A stretch of 64,000 nt of DNA from Zygnema cylindricum (Eukaryota; Streptophyta; Zygnematophyceae; Zygnematales; Zygnemataceae): contig JBBHKE010002352.1 of NCBI GenBank assembly GCA_037447655.1, forward strand, positions 238,419 through 302,418, written 5' to 3'. The notes under the pieces are model-generated. The model saw only the letters and a program-made list of their open reading frames with translations. It made no database searches and had not been told where the DNA came from. A program made the position numbers and the translations under genes. Shown one piece after another: positions 22,181-35,900 of this stretch (positions are counted from its first letter, which is position 1; each line of letters begins with the position of its first letter).

Positions 22181-23131
22181 TGACGGACTCACACGTGCTG
22201 TCAGATTTCGTCCCTATTCGAACATTTTGGCAGATTATAATATCGCGATATATCGTGGTATCATCCGTTATCACAGATTTGTAGGTCGAAAAAATTGCAC
22301 CTGTCGTCGTCGTTAGGGTTAAACATTTTTCGGGCAGTCAAACGCGTTTAACCCTGTAATGGACCGCTGGATTATATTTCTGAGGCGAGTAATCGAAAGC
22401 AAACGGTCATATCTTTCGATCGTGACGTCACTAATTAAAATCGGAAAAGTATGTGACGATTAAGAGAAATTTAATTGCAAGAAAAATATTTTACTCTATT
22501 AAGGATGGGCGGTGTAGACCATCTATTGTTTGTACTATGGATCGCCGACTTGTTACTTAAACTCCCTCCGCGTACTCCCCCGAGTTTGCGGGATTTACGA
22601 ACCCGTTTTTAGTGGTCCTTTTAAGTCTAGTGAGCTTTAGTTAGGTACCCAATGAATCGCTTAATGTGTTGAGGATTTATTAGTGTAAAGAAAAAAACAA
22701 TATTATTAACGTTGTATTGGGTTTCATGTCTTCGAGCCGACAAAGCATTAACTCTGATCGACACCACTAATTTGGATACATTTAGCCGCTATAACCCTGT
22801 GTTCACGTAGTTGACACTGATTCTTAGAAGAATGTTAAATATTTGACTTTTATTTGGACAAGAATAGTTGGCAGGTGGAAATCCCCAATTGTTTCCAATA
22901 TTCAGCTATATGACCATTGGGTTCTAGCTTTTTTCTGGTAACGGAAAATTAATATGATAAAACCTATGCAACCAGAATTAAGTAAAAGGTGAGAGAGGGA
23001 AGAAGTGGAGAGAGAAAAAAGACTGGATACATTTTTAGGATGTGAACAGGACTATCATTTACCTACGTCGAGTATTGCACCAGTATTGAACCGAGTAAAG
23101 TCGATCGAAAATGAGCCCAAGGCACAACTCT
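22181..23131. other. Intergenic region without a supported gene
   Basis: Contains one unpaired family-C right end near 22494-22525 (GGATGGGCGGTGTA). No other structure or coding sequence was recognised. Confidence 0.45.
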
Positions 23132-23362
23132 ACACCGCCCATCGCTATTATCGTTAAGGATTTATTAGTGTGAATGCGAAATTAGAACATATATTACTAA
23201 TTTAGTGCAAGGAGACATGACAAATTGTAGTCCACTTCCTTATTTAGTGTTTATATATAGTGTTCATTAACACAGTTTTATGATTTACGGCCAAAAGAAA
23301 TCATAAGCAAAAGAAGTCACGACGACATTATTGTTATCAACTCTAATAACGATGGGCGGTGT
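23132..23362. mobile_element. MITE, 231 bp (family C, copy 3)
   Basis: Ends read ACACCGCCCATCGCTATTA and, reversed, ACACCGCCCATCGTTATTA, about 24 bp in total. The left end is preceded by TA. The right end is followed by GA, so a TA duplication is not intact. It lies only about 430 bp beyond the BIG stop codon. Confidence 0.75.
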
Positions 23363-23787
23363 GACATATGTCACCACAATCCCATCAGAACACCACCAAG
23401 AAGACTAATTCAAACATAAATTCCAGATAAAGATTACATATAAAACAACACAGCAAACGTATGAAGTGAAACGTGGAATTAAAAATGAAACTGGCTCATA
23501 TGCAAGTGAACTTTATTATGATAAACAAAAACAAAATTGAAAACTGAAACTGAAACTTCACCTGACCTCCTGAATGCTACAATCTGGCATACAACATCAA
23601 TGGACCCAAAACAGGTCCATGCCAACCTAAAATCGATACAATTGACAGCCTATATATGGACATAAAATGTACAAAGTTATACGGGCTGGACTTCACACCA
23701 CCCAGAAACTTAACAATGTCTAATTCCCACATGTTTATCAACTCTATATCAACTCTATATTAACTCTAAGCTCGACCATTTTCCCGC
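23363..23787 (-). other. BIG: 3' flank and probable 3' UTR of BIG
   Basis: AT-rich sequence directly downstream of the BIG stop codon. A cleavage site cannot be fixed by eye. No other gene is present. Confidence 0.5.
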
Positions 23788-26700
23788 TTAATCCCACTCT
23801 CCATTTACCGCTGCCCAAACAAAAGCATCGCAGGAACTGTAGCCGTGGGAGAGTGCATCGGCCAAAAACCCAGATGTGTCAATAACTTCCTGGAGGTCAG
23901 TTGCCCCTTGGACATCCTCGATCCACTCTAATAAATCTGCAGTGAACTTAAGCATACTGTCTATATTCACCAACCGATGTCTCATCGTCACTTCCCAAGG
24001 ATCCAATTGTAAAGCTCTCTCCTCAGCACCGGAACTTACTGAACTCATTGCCCCAGATTCCTTACTTCCTCCATCCACTTTCCCCCGTTTATTTTCTTCC
24101 CTGTCCTTTGTGTTTCCCTTTGACATTCCTGTGGATCTACTTCCCTTCAAAAACATTTGCAGTTGATCAATAAGACCAACAAAAATTATCATCGATTTCA
24201 CTGCCGAAAACACAGCCTTCTCATCAACACTTCGACCCGGCTCTATAGAAACGTTGACTGGGCTTTGGGGGGGTAGCAAAGAGGAGGAGGAAGGTATAGA
24301 AGCAGAACTCGACTCCGCAATAGGAGACCGAGAAGAAAGATTACTGGTCGATAGTCCCGTAGCTAATCCTGTTGGTAGGACACCACTACCAACAACCCCA
24401 TTTCGATATTGATGATATGCCTGTGCCAAGGCTCGTTGCAAAAAGCCCCGTCTCTGTTCCTCCCACTGTCCCAAAGGTTGGACCAAAAGAGACCACATGA
24501 GCATAAACTGTACAGTCTCGTCAGGACTTCGGGAAGCACCAATAGGCTGAGGCCGTCCAGGACCGGGTGGTAAGCTTAGAGACATTCTTACTCCACTCAT
24601 TTCCCAGGTTGGAGAGCCAACAAAAGTGGTCCCAGGACTTCCAGAAGTGGGAGAGGCAGTTGTCTTGGAAGTAATGCCTACTTTTGAGGGAGTCGCAGCA
24701 ACATAGGATGCGAGAATTCCCTCATAGACACGACGTTGAGTAGGCCCAGCCTGGTCCAGCAAAAAGGTAGCCATTTGAAGCTGAAAAGGAAGCATCTTCA
24801 CATTACTATCCCGACCTCCACCCTTACTGTCGGAGCTAAAAGACGCATTTGTAGCAAAGCGACCAATAAGCTGAGAGCCCATCATCAACCCACGGTTTTA
24901 CATGGTTAGTTTTGTCGAAACTCTTTCAACTTTATAGATACATACCAGCCACAGTTTCTTTATTATTGAACACAGTCTAAAAATACTGAGCCAAAATTCG
25001 ATGCAGAGCTTGTTCCTGGTGAAAAGAGCACATGGGAAGCACAGGAAAAGACAAGGAAACTATTACTCACTGTCACAATGTCATGGAGAAGAAGACGCAA
25101 TCGGCTCCCATCCGCTCTTCCTAGAGCAGTCACATGATCCCACCAAAGGTCACAGCACCTCACATATTGTGCTGAAGACACCTCTGGTCCACGTAGAGGA
25201 AACAGTCCATTGCAAAGTGTCTCACTATTGCGAAGTGCTGCCCCTTCCCATTCTTTCTTAGGAGCCTGCACAGAATCCCCAGAAAGAAAAAGAGCCCCCC
25301 GAAAGACAGAGTAAGTATAACCTCAATATAACAGCAACCGTTTAGCTTCCAAAATGCAGCAAAATCAAGCTGAGCCTCGGTGGTCTGATCCAGACACGGA
25401 AAAAAAACATACAATTCCTTTCAGCTTCAAATATATACCATAGTTTGTCTCCAAGTGAGGCGCAGTACCTTGAGAGCTGAATCTGCTCTTTTAGCCTCCA
25501 GGTGGCACTGAAAATGGATGACATTAAAATGTGTAACTGTGCTATACATCCATTCCATGCGAGCTGAATTTATCCCAGCGCCCCACCGGCCAAAATGTGA
25601 GCTCCAATTTGTCAATTTCTCATCTAAGTGTCAAGCTCAACTACACGCTTTCATGATCATGGCTGCGATTCAAAAAAGAAATGGTGGTGTAGGGTGAAAT
25701 GATGATTTCACAACAGGGCCAATTAGCATCGACAAAGTAGATGCGTCACTATGCGAGAATGGATGGCAAACAGAGTTGAAAAACAAACTACTTCAAAAAA
25801 CTTACCAGAAGAAGCAGAAGTGAAATTGAAACGTTTGCTAAAGCAATATGCTCCCAGCATGTCTTGAGGACGTAAACGATATCCTTCACGACAAACCATA
25901 CACGATAAAGCGTCTTTTTCTTCCTCCTCCACGAGCTCAAGGCCCTCTAAACCAGCCGGTCGTGTCACAACAATGCGTTCTCCGTCTGACCGAACTTGTC
26001 TGGCCATTCCCATACCCTGACGGATATCCAAAACATAGAAAAGATCAGCTGGATGAAAGACTCCAAACATCCGATAGACCACCTAAATTGCAATTCGATT
26101 ACCTCCTCTCAGTTCAACAATACCACCCTGTTCAACTCGGCGTAAGTTCAATAATTTATAAATTCTACTTTATGAATTAACTTTACTTTTATGCCATTTG
26201 AACCAGGTTTCAATGCAAATTTCCTAACAATGAATTACAATAAAGTGCTTTAGCTTATTGAGCTGTCACTATTATTACTTTAAAAGGGAGTGTAGACGGG
26301 GTTAAATGAAACACATAAAAGGGGTCTATATTTGAAGTTCCACACTACTTAAAGCCTACAAAGTACGGTGCATTAAGAAAAAAAAATGGTGTGCATTTAA
26401 AACCATAATAAAAATAATTGGATCAAGAAATTTTACGCAATAAATTGCGTTAAATGGTTTGTAAAATAAACATGGTATAAATTGTTCATTGATGATATCC
26501 TGCAACCTTGGCTTAATGGAGAATAGCCGGCAACATAGATCAACACCCAAACATGCAATATTATGTTGATATTTGAACCTTACTATGCAGACTTTTCTCA
26601 TTTTTGAACATGTTATTAAAAATGTTCAGCTGGGCAAACCATAGGGGTGGCTGTTATGGCACAGTCACCAAAGTACAAGACCATAAGTTATATATATATA

Positions 26701-29700
26701 TAAGACACACAACATAAACGTTACCGAATCAGAATTGCGTAAAGCAAATCAATTCAACAAAAACCTACCTTATCAACAAGACACCTGGCAGTGTGAGATG
26801 CAGGTCAAGAAAAAAAAGCTTTATGATGCAAAGCTCGGTGAATATCCTGCCCATTCCAAGCAAAACTCATGCTTGTAAACATGAGCAGTGAAGGCAACCT
26901 ACCTTTAGCAACTCTTCGCGCCGTTGGAGAGCTCGCCTCCTCATTTCCTTTTTGGTTGCCTCTCTCAAGCCATCAACCACTTCCTTAATCTGGTTCTCTC
27001 CTCCCCCAGCTAGAGTGTCCATTAAACTTTCTGCACGAGCTCCGACATTACCCTCTCCTGGAACGCCCTCCAAAGCATGAAGCAAAGGGAGAACACCCTC
27101 TTCCAAAAGACACACTTGTGTGGGGAGATGACCTTTACAAAGCCCTTCTAGAAGGGCAAGGAGGAGTGGGACAGACGACAATCGTAAGGCAGCAGCCCAG
27201 TCATCTAGAGATTTGTACTCCATGTTTGTGTCGACCTTAGGAAATGCACTAATCAAGTACCGTACAGCACCTAATCCCCATTCAAACATGCAATTGTCAG
27301 TAAGAATTCATCAAGCAAGCCAAAACAATGCCACCTTATAGGAGGCGGCTGTCAGGAATAGAAATAAATTAAGGATAGAAGAGCAAACTAAAACATCAAA
27401 AATGAAAATGCAAAAAAAAAATTAAAAGATCACCGATACTGACATCTTTTAGCCTAAATTCTCTAAACTTTGCAGGAGTTCCGCAATTATACCACCAAAT
27501 CTCCTCGTCGAGCTTCTGACCAAGGGCGAGAAGGGACCTCAAAACCCTTTGCAAAGGCATGCATCTCAAACCAGCAAAATCTTAACTATATTTTCATGAA
27601 CACCACCAGGAACACACCTGCAGGAATGCCTCGACCTAAAATAAGAAAACGAAGACGGTTTCCACCCGTGTCTAACCGGATAGCTTCGCTGACTCTAATA
27701 AAATTGCTCACTGCCTGTCGATGTTCAGCAGCCATACGCACAGCTGCTTCATCCTGATAGCCATAAGAGTCAAATACCCAGTCAGAATCTCCAGGAAATT
27801 GACTTCCCAATGAGAGTTTTCAAGGAATAGCACTTTCCTGATTAGTTTTCCTGATCAAATTTCCCAGGCAAGAGAGAATTTGCACTCGGAATTCCCAGAA
27901 AAGATCATTTTCCCAGTTGCATGTCTCAAAAAAGGAGAAAAGTTAATAGTCAGATTTCTAAGAAAAAGAGGTTTCCTGGAAAGAGAGAGAAAACAAATGA
28001 AGCAAGAAATTATCAGAGCGACTTATTCTGTTGACAAATCCTCTTTTACATGCTCAGAAAAACCTCAAACAAGTGCTACCATCCGACCTTTTTTCACCAT
28101 GCGGAAGATGTAAATCAGATAAATTTCTGAATGAGGCGACCATAGAGCTCACAGATTCCTTATTTGAAGTCTCACCTTAGGATCTCCTCTGGCTCGCTCC
28201 TGCAGGCGATCAAAGTCTTGCCAGTCCTGTAAAAACGGCAAAAAGTACTCCACTAATACTTCCATGGCCTGTTGCTCGCCAAAGGTCAAGTATGGCAATA
28301 TACGAGCCACAGTCTCTGTGCTTTTTCCACCTCCTCTACTCCTTTTCCTGGCTGTCCTCCCTCCCACCTGGATACCTGTTCCCGTCTGTGGAGTTGAAAG
28401 CTTGTCCAAAAACATACGGACTGCCTCAACACCTAAACCACTCCTCCCTACCGTGCTACCACAAGACTGTGAAAATGCCTCCTCCTGGTTAACATTCTCT
28501 AGAAGCAACGATGATACAGAAGTTGAGTCAGAAAGAGCTTCGTTTTCATTGGCTTCAGCCACCAGAGTCTCCACTGAAAGAAGGAGAAACTCGAGAGCAT
28601 CCTCTCCTGCAGTAGAACCATCTGAAGAAAGGAAAAAAGCTCGTCGTGCTTGGTCTAGAAGGACAGACAATGCTCCCAGACGGAGGAGAGCCAGTCGATT
28701 GGCCCTTAGTTTGCAACAATGCAAAAGAAGTTTGAGAAGTAGGGCAACTTCTTGCTGGCCGGACTTCATTTCCTCTTCACTCACGTCCTGAAGAGACAGG
28801 TTGCATAACAAAAACCTCAGTATACGAAGGAAAACACAAGTCGAGCTTTGATTGCCATTAAGTTACAAGCATCGGTATAATTCAACGATTGATATTAAAA
28901 TTACGCGTGCCAAAATTTCCGGTGCAGATTTTGAGAACTGCTTAAAAAAGAAATGAACCAAGCAAACAGACCTAATCATTGTGATATTCATGGCCACGCC
29001 AGTAAGTGCATCGCATTACGCAAACATTCCGGCAAAAACTCTTCCTAGACCAGCAATCAAAACAGCAAAATCCAGGTCCAGTGTCAAATGTTAGGAAAAA
29101 TGCGGACCTGAACCATATTGAGTAGGACTGCGAGTCCTCCACAATCTGCCATTACTCCTGCCACTGCAAATTCAACTTCAGGATCCAATGCCTCCTCCTG
29201 TTCATCGTCCAGTTCTTTAATTATCGGCTCTGTGGCCTCACCGTCAAGGCCCTGAAAAGACAGAAGACTCAGAAGATTATAAATGTCCGAATATTTGCAC
29301 CATAGCATCAGCTCATAAAAGGAGTCCTTTAATCTATGGTCACACAGAAATGATGAACACAAATCTTCCCAACAAACTTAAGAACCCAAAAGCACCTGTA
29401 AACGGAAGGTGACAGTCATTGGCGGACAATCCTGGAGAGAGGGCAGTGGTCCTCCAGGTTGAGAAGCCTGAGCCTTTCTCCACACAATCTCAAAAACTCG
29501 CCTCACACTCAGATCAAGGCTAATAATGTTGCCTGCTACAAGAAGTTCCATGCCGTAGTCATCCTCAAGCAGCCCCAAAAGTTCCAGCTGTTGACAGATC
29601 TTGTTCTTAACATCTCGCATTAGAGGTCCCACCTGTAGCAATTTACAACATTAGAAAAGGCGGATCCATGAGTTTACAAAAAAAAAATCGTAACCGAGTC

Positions 29701-29937
29701 CATTGCAATTTGCAAGCTTTGCAGACAACCAACCACACTTTTCATTTCAGATCGGGTAAGGAACAGATCCAAACAAAAAAGGGAGGAAAAATATCAAACC
29801 TCAGCTGATGAATACGGATTTTTAGTCATCGACCCACGAATATACTCCTCTTGTGTGTGCGCCTTGGTAAGAACGAGCTGGTAAATTGGTTCTGCTCGAC
29901 TTGGACAGACTACACCACAAAGTTGTTCTAAAATGTA
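23788..29937 (-). other. BIG: C-terminal UBR4 E3 module of BIG with hemiRING (residues 4626-5697)
   Basis: Exons 24-33 hold the most conserved part of the family: [71 protein letters not shown] and [14 protein letters not shown]. The hemiRING ligands are CMVC (Cys5209/Cys5212, at 25891-25902) and the HFQCH motif followed by EAKRAD in exon 31. This is the catalytic end, which contacts the E2. The segment after LIGRF is longer and Ser/Gly-rich compared with Arabidopsis. Confidence 0.92.
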
Positions 29938-32900
29938 CTGCATACCAAAAATAATGAGGCCATTGTCACAGCTTCAATCTGACAGCCAAGGCAGGCGTCA
30001 AACATGCAGAAAGTAGCACACATTTTAAAAACAAAAAATTACAAAATTATATTCAGATATAAAAAGAGGAGAAATCCGGAATATGTTGCATGTAGCTTCA
30101 CAATTTGACAGCTGAAAAACAAAAACTAAAGCGCGAGTTACTGGAACAAAGCCACTTACCAGAGGTGTTCGACCTGGATTGGCATGGACAGCTTGCAAAC
30201 ATCCCACACAAGCAGTAAGGAAACTACGTTTGCTGCTAGGATTGTCTTTTAGCAAACTGTCCAAAAGCTCTACAAGAAGGCGTCGGCAGTCCTCTGTCGG
30301 CTTCGTTTTCTGAACGACAAGACCACGAAGAGCCAAGATTGAATCTAAAACAGGTGATAACAGCTTCTCCTCCAAAAACCTGCACCATCAGACGAACAAT
30401 GATAAAAGCTGAAAAAAAGCTCAACTCAACCAAAAACTCAGAATAATTACCAACAAAGCCAACCCACAGATATGGTAAAACAAAAATGGGAGTGTTCAAC
30501 CATCAAAGAAAAAACAAACAGGAGGCGGTATTTTTAAATCAGTGTGCATTAAATAACACTATAGCTTACCTCTTGCGTATGCTCTGTACTTGAAGAAACT
30601 TAGCAAGAAGCAATGCCAGCTTATGAACTGAGTAACCTTGAGCAATATTTGTGTGAAAACTGCGTTCCTGTCCTTCAATACCCACAACTTCCTCTACCAT
30701 AAGAGCACAGACTGTTGGCAAAAACTTCTGAACAGTAAGGAACAGCCTCCATTCCTCTGTCTCCACCAACATATTGAACAGGTCAAAGTACTCAGCCGCG
30801 CTTTCCTCTGGCCAAAAAAAAAAACCATGTAAATAGCTCATAAATGCCTTAGATTTGGATAAATAATAAGTTCCTACAAGCCCCATAAAGTCAGCCCATA
30901 GCACCCAAAACAGTCTTTCAAGTGTTCGAAAGTTGCACGACCATAGAGCCATTGCACAGCCGGGAAGATACAATTACAAAAAAATGGTACAGAAATTATA
31001 AAAATGTAATCAAATCCATAGCCAGTAAATCCACCTCTCCTTGTCACATGACTTTCATGCTCACCTGCTAGTCGAGCATCCGGAAGCATAGAATAGATTA
31101 GTTGTAAAAAGCGAGCGTGACGAGAAGGACTAGTAGCTGAAAGAACTTGAATAAGTGAACAGGTCTCAAGCCTGGTAGCCTGAGAACATGCACTGAGAAC
31201 TAAGTCTTTTACCCAGCTCCCGTTTTCAAGCATTGTCAGACCCAGTCCTCCTCCATAAGTCTGCGTCCCATTCTTGGCCACATTCACTTTGGCCTTCCTC
31301 CTCCATTTTAAGAAACATTTCAATGCAGATAGTTCACTCTTTGATATGCTATTTGCAGGGCGCTCCCTATCTAAGACTGACATGCTAGAAAAGGTTCTCG
31401 GAGCCAAAGGTGGCCTCCCTGATTGGCTTGCTACTGAAAAAAATAAATGTCTTCTCTCGAAGTCATTGTATCCAGTGCCTCCTGTCCACTCCGCATAGCT
31501 AATAAGGTTGGTTTCATCACTGCCAGATCCTTTCCCCTTCCCTTTATTGCGACCGCCAGTCACTCCATTTCCACTAGGCTTCGGGGTGCTTGAACCAAAA
31601 GTTTTCATCACGGAACTGCGACTACTACTACGCACATCTGTTAATGGAGTCGCTATAGGGGATAATGGAATGCCTCCTCCCACTGTTGTAGTGCCGCTTC
31701 GAGAGCCCAGGATTGCCCCAGATGCCTGAGAATTCTCAGTGGGAGGCAAGCATGCCTGCGCCACAATTTTCAGGCAAGGTAATATAATATGCTCGCATAT
31801 TACAGGATGTCTCGCACCCACCTCAATAGCTTTAAAAAGTAGAGAAAAGACTGCCCTGAGCCTGGCCTCCCAGCAATCATCTGCCAAAGCACAGGCCTCT
31901 GAAAGTAGTTGCATTTCATCACGAATACAAGCAGCTACATCCAAAGATCGATGGTGCTCCAAGCAATATGCAACCTGCACAACAAAATAAACCATTAGAA
32001 AGAGCACATACAGCCGAACATTTTTCTCATGCCACAAAGCTGCCCGAGATCACTACTTTGTAAATTTGACGCTTTCTGCAAATGAATGTGCTTGACAATA
32101 GATTTATTACTTTTGTAAACAAAAACAGAGAAAACAACTCTAGTCGGCCCGAGTTCAACTCATAAAACACAAACTATACACAGGATATTGACTTCTTCTA
32201 AGGACCTCAGCAATAAGCTGTATGGCACGGGACACAAACTACTTTCCTCAAAAAAACCAGTAACAACCATTGAAAGCACTCAACAACCTAAAACCCCCTA
32301 CATGTCACAGTGGACAATTTTAAGACCTCCTAAATATGTAGCATGTGTGTGACTGATGGCTATGAGCTGTCATCATCCCACCTTAGCATAGATGAGAGAG
32401 TTGAGTTCAGCAGCTGCGGCTAAATCCCCTTCTGTAAAGAGGCAAAGGACAGAGCGCGCATGTGTGCGAGAAGAGCGTGGACCATGATGAATATTGCTTT
32501 CAAATAAGTCTCGCAAAATACCACCTGCTACCAACTGCCTTCTACACTCTTGGTCTCGAGCAAGAACCTGTGGAGAAAATTGCAGATGTCATCAACTTCA
32601 GTCCTTCCATCAACGGCATCAAAAGGGAAAAGAAGGCAATTAGGGACAACCTCGTATCCAAAAGTGACACCAATTGTTCAAAAGTGAAAATCTTACACCC
32701 TGCCTACTTGTGAAAATATACTACAGCCGAGATGTTCTCACCTGAAGCCACTCCAGGAGGAAGCCCACTGATGTATTCGCACAGCCATAACACTTGTTTG
32801 GAGGCCTCTGCGGGGGCCGAGGAGGAGTTTGGACGTTGACCTTGTTGTGACTTTCCCCTTCAACGACAGCCCCTTTCCTTTCCAAGTAAACCATAAGCAC

Positions 32901-35900
32901 TTTTTGAAGTCCCAATAGTGTTTGAACTGACTTGCTAACGGAATCAAACGCAGATTTGCATTTCTCACCGTAAAGTATACCCAACAAGGCAATTTTACGA
33001 TTAATCTTAAAGCTTGAAGAAGCTGGAAGAGATACCATTGCTTGCTGTACAGCGTCCACTCCTGCCCCACCCGCCTGAACAGAACTGGGAGGCATGTTTG
33101 TATTTCCTGTTCCAGAACCAGGAGGGCCTGGAGAACTCCAAGCAGAGGCATCAGAATCTGTCTCTCCCACTGAGGATATAAGTTTTAACAATGGTTTCTT
33201 GAAGCTCAGAAGCATCTGGTACTTCCGGTGAGCATTTTCTGCTTCTGCCTCTATCGCTGCAAGGCCCTTGCGCATGTCCTCATCATTCTCCATGGGATCA
33301 AAAACAAAACTAGGCTTCGCAACAAAAGAAAAGTCAAAACGACCGTATTTTGAGTAACCACACTCGATGCAAAGAAAAGCGTCGAGTTTTTCATAGTTGA
33401 TGTTCCGACATTGCCGACATTGATACGCATTCTCATGGCAATTACTGCAGGTCCCATGCTTGTCTGTCACATAACGACTGCACCTTGGACATTGCAATGA
33501 TTCCAAAGACGACGCCTGCCAAAAAAAACAAAAACCAGAAAAGACCAACTATCACACAAACAATACATGAACATTACATTGGGGCCAAAGACAAGATCAA
33601 TGGGCAAAGATCGTGGAACATCTTCACAAGATTGATTGATCTCACTAAATAAACTGTGATAAGAGTCTTCCTATTGCAGCAGCATTTTAGAGTTGGTTAG
33701 GACTCCACTGGACAAAAAACAGAAACGAAATGAGAAATTTTACTAGTTCTTTCCTAATCTGTACAGTGAGCGAACTTCTTCTTTCACTACAATTCTTGTG
33801 CATCCTGTAAGCGTGCTTTGAGTTCTTAACAAAAGGTATGAGAGCCTCAAGGATCGATATTGCCATCTATACTTCTGATCACAACAAAATGGCCAGAGGA
33901 TGAAAACTGGGCTGATTCAATTAGGAGCTGAAAACAAAAAATGAGTTTACAAACAGAAGGGTATTTTCATATTAGGATTCCCATTCGCCAGAGGGCAAGG
34001 AGTACCACAATTTAGTTCCTGTTTTGCTGGAAATAGTTTCACAGTACCAGCACAAAATTGAGATGGCTTTTTATACTACAAGACATAACACATTGCATTC
34101 TGTGGTTCAGATCCTTACATTTTAATTACAGATATCTCTCTATCTTCTGAAAAGCCCGATTGCTGAAATTGCTTAATTGATGCTCGAAATCACGCCCAAA
34201 AATTATTCAAACAAAAAAAGTCAACATACCTGTAAATTTTCATAGAACGAGTCAAATTCAATCATGAAGTTGCATGCTGTGATTGGTATGGCAAAATCCA
34301 CGCGCAACTCTGTCTGGCCTTGAACTAGATGACACGTCCGGGCCCTCTTCCACAGAGACCAGCTATTTTTCAATTCGGCTAAATCTGCTACCGCCCTGTT
34401 ATTGTAATACAGTTTCACACACTTGACTGCCTTTGAACGCCGGGCATCCAAAACACTCATGCTTACACTCTGCAGAAAAGCAATCATAACAGAATATAAC
34501 ACATGTCAGGTCATGGCAACTGTAACAAACTCGCATCTTGCATGGCAGTCATGGCAGGAAAATATTTGCAGGGGAGTTTTTTCGTTCTTGGGAAAAATGC
34601 TTCCTCTCAACCACTTCAGTAAAACAAATTGATTGGCTAAAGCTAGATCAAATGAGTGAGTTGCCTAAAGAAAATCAGTCCACCTCATCAAACTGAAGGG
34701 ATTCGTCTGATGCCTGGTTTGTTTCACGTAGTTAAATCCCTCCATTGTTAAGACTTCTTCCACGAATTCAGCAAAGAAAAATCACATAGACCAATTATAT
34801 ATTCAACAGACGGTTCTTCGATATGACAGAATCGTTTTTCTCGATATTTATGCACAACGTAGTTAAAAATATCTAGATTCACCTGAACCGAGTCAGCTTT
34901 TTTTGTTGCCAAAAAAATGATCTTGCAAGCTACGAACGCACCTGTATAGTGTGGCTGCTTGTGCACTTGACCAGAATACGATTATCTGTAAACTTTGTTT
35001 CCAGCTTGAGTCCATCCAGTTTCATTCGAGAATAAGCAACTTCAGGACTGCTACATGCTAGACAAGGCTCGCTCTCCAAGTAATACCCATCAAATTCAAC
35101 CACACTTCTCAAGGTATTATACAGACGGGAATTAGGATGGTTCGCCAAAAGCTCATTCTGTTCACGAAGAGTCATTAACATGCTATTCAGGACTGGCCCA
35201 TCTAAACTGCTGCGAATCAGCATCTTCTCCTCAACCTGCTTGCTGTCAGGAACACTTGAGGAGGATCCTCGTGCAGGGACTCCCTTAGAGATCAGCCATG
35301 ATAGAAGCTCAGAAAATTTATCCACGTTGTGCCCATAAGATGGTACAGCAGGTAGTCGATTCAGCAAGGAGATAAGGAGACGAGTTCGGAAAGTCTTGTT
35401 ACCATGGTGCCAGGATCCCTGAAACATATATGTGCAAAGGGTTTCAATAATACAACGACCTAAACTAACTTTCTTGCTGTCTTTTGCAGGTAAAGCATCT
35501 CAAAAATCACAAAATAACATCTATTCACAACCTTCCCAACAAGGATCTACTTAGCGCAGACCAAATACATCCTAACAAATAACAGTGGAATTCTTGCTTT
35601 AAAAATTTGCTTATAAACATGACAGTTATGCACAGAAATGTTCAGAATAAGATATCTTCACAACCTCCCCAACAAGAATCTACTTAACGCAGACCAGATA
35701 TATCCCCTCAATAAGAGTGCCACTCAAGTACGCTTACGGACACAAAAGATATGCTTAAACTGAAATCTGCAAATGATTCAGACCCAGAATCCTTGGCATC
35801 AACAGCTGCGGAAAAGCAAGGATCATCCTCAAGAAAGTAATTCAAAAAGAACCCATGACAACAAAAACACCCATCAGGCAACAAATAGATGACTTCACCA

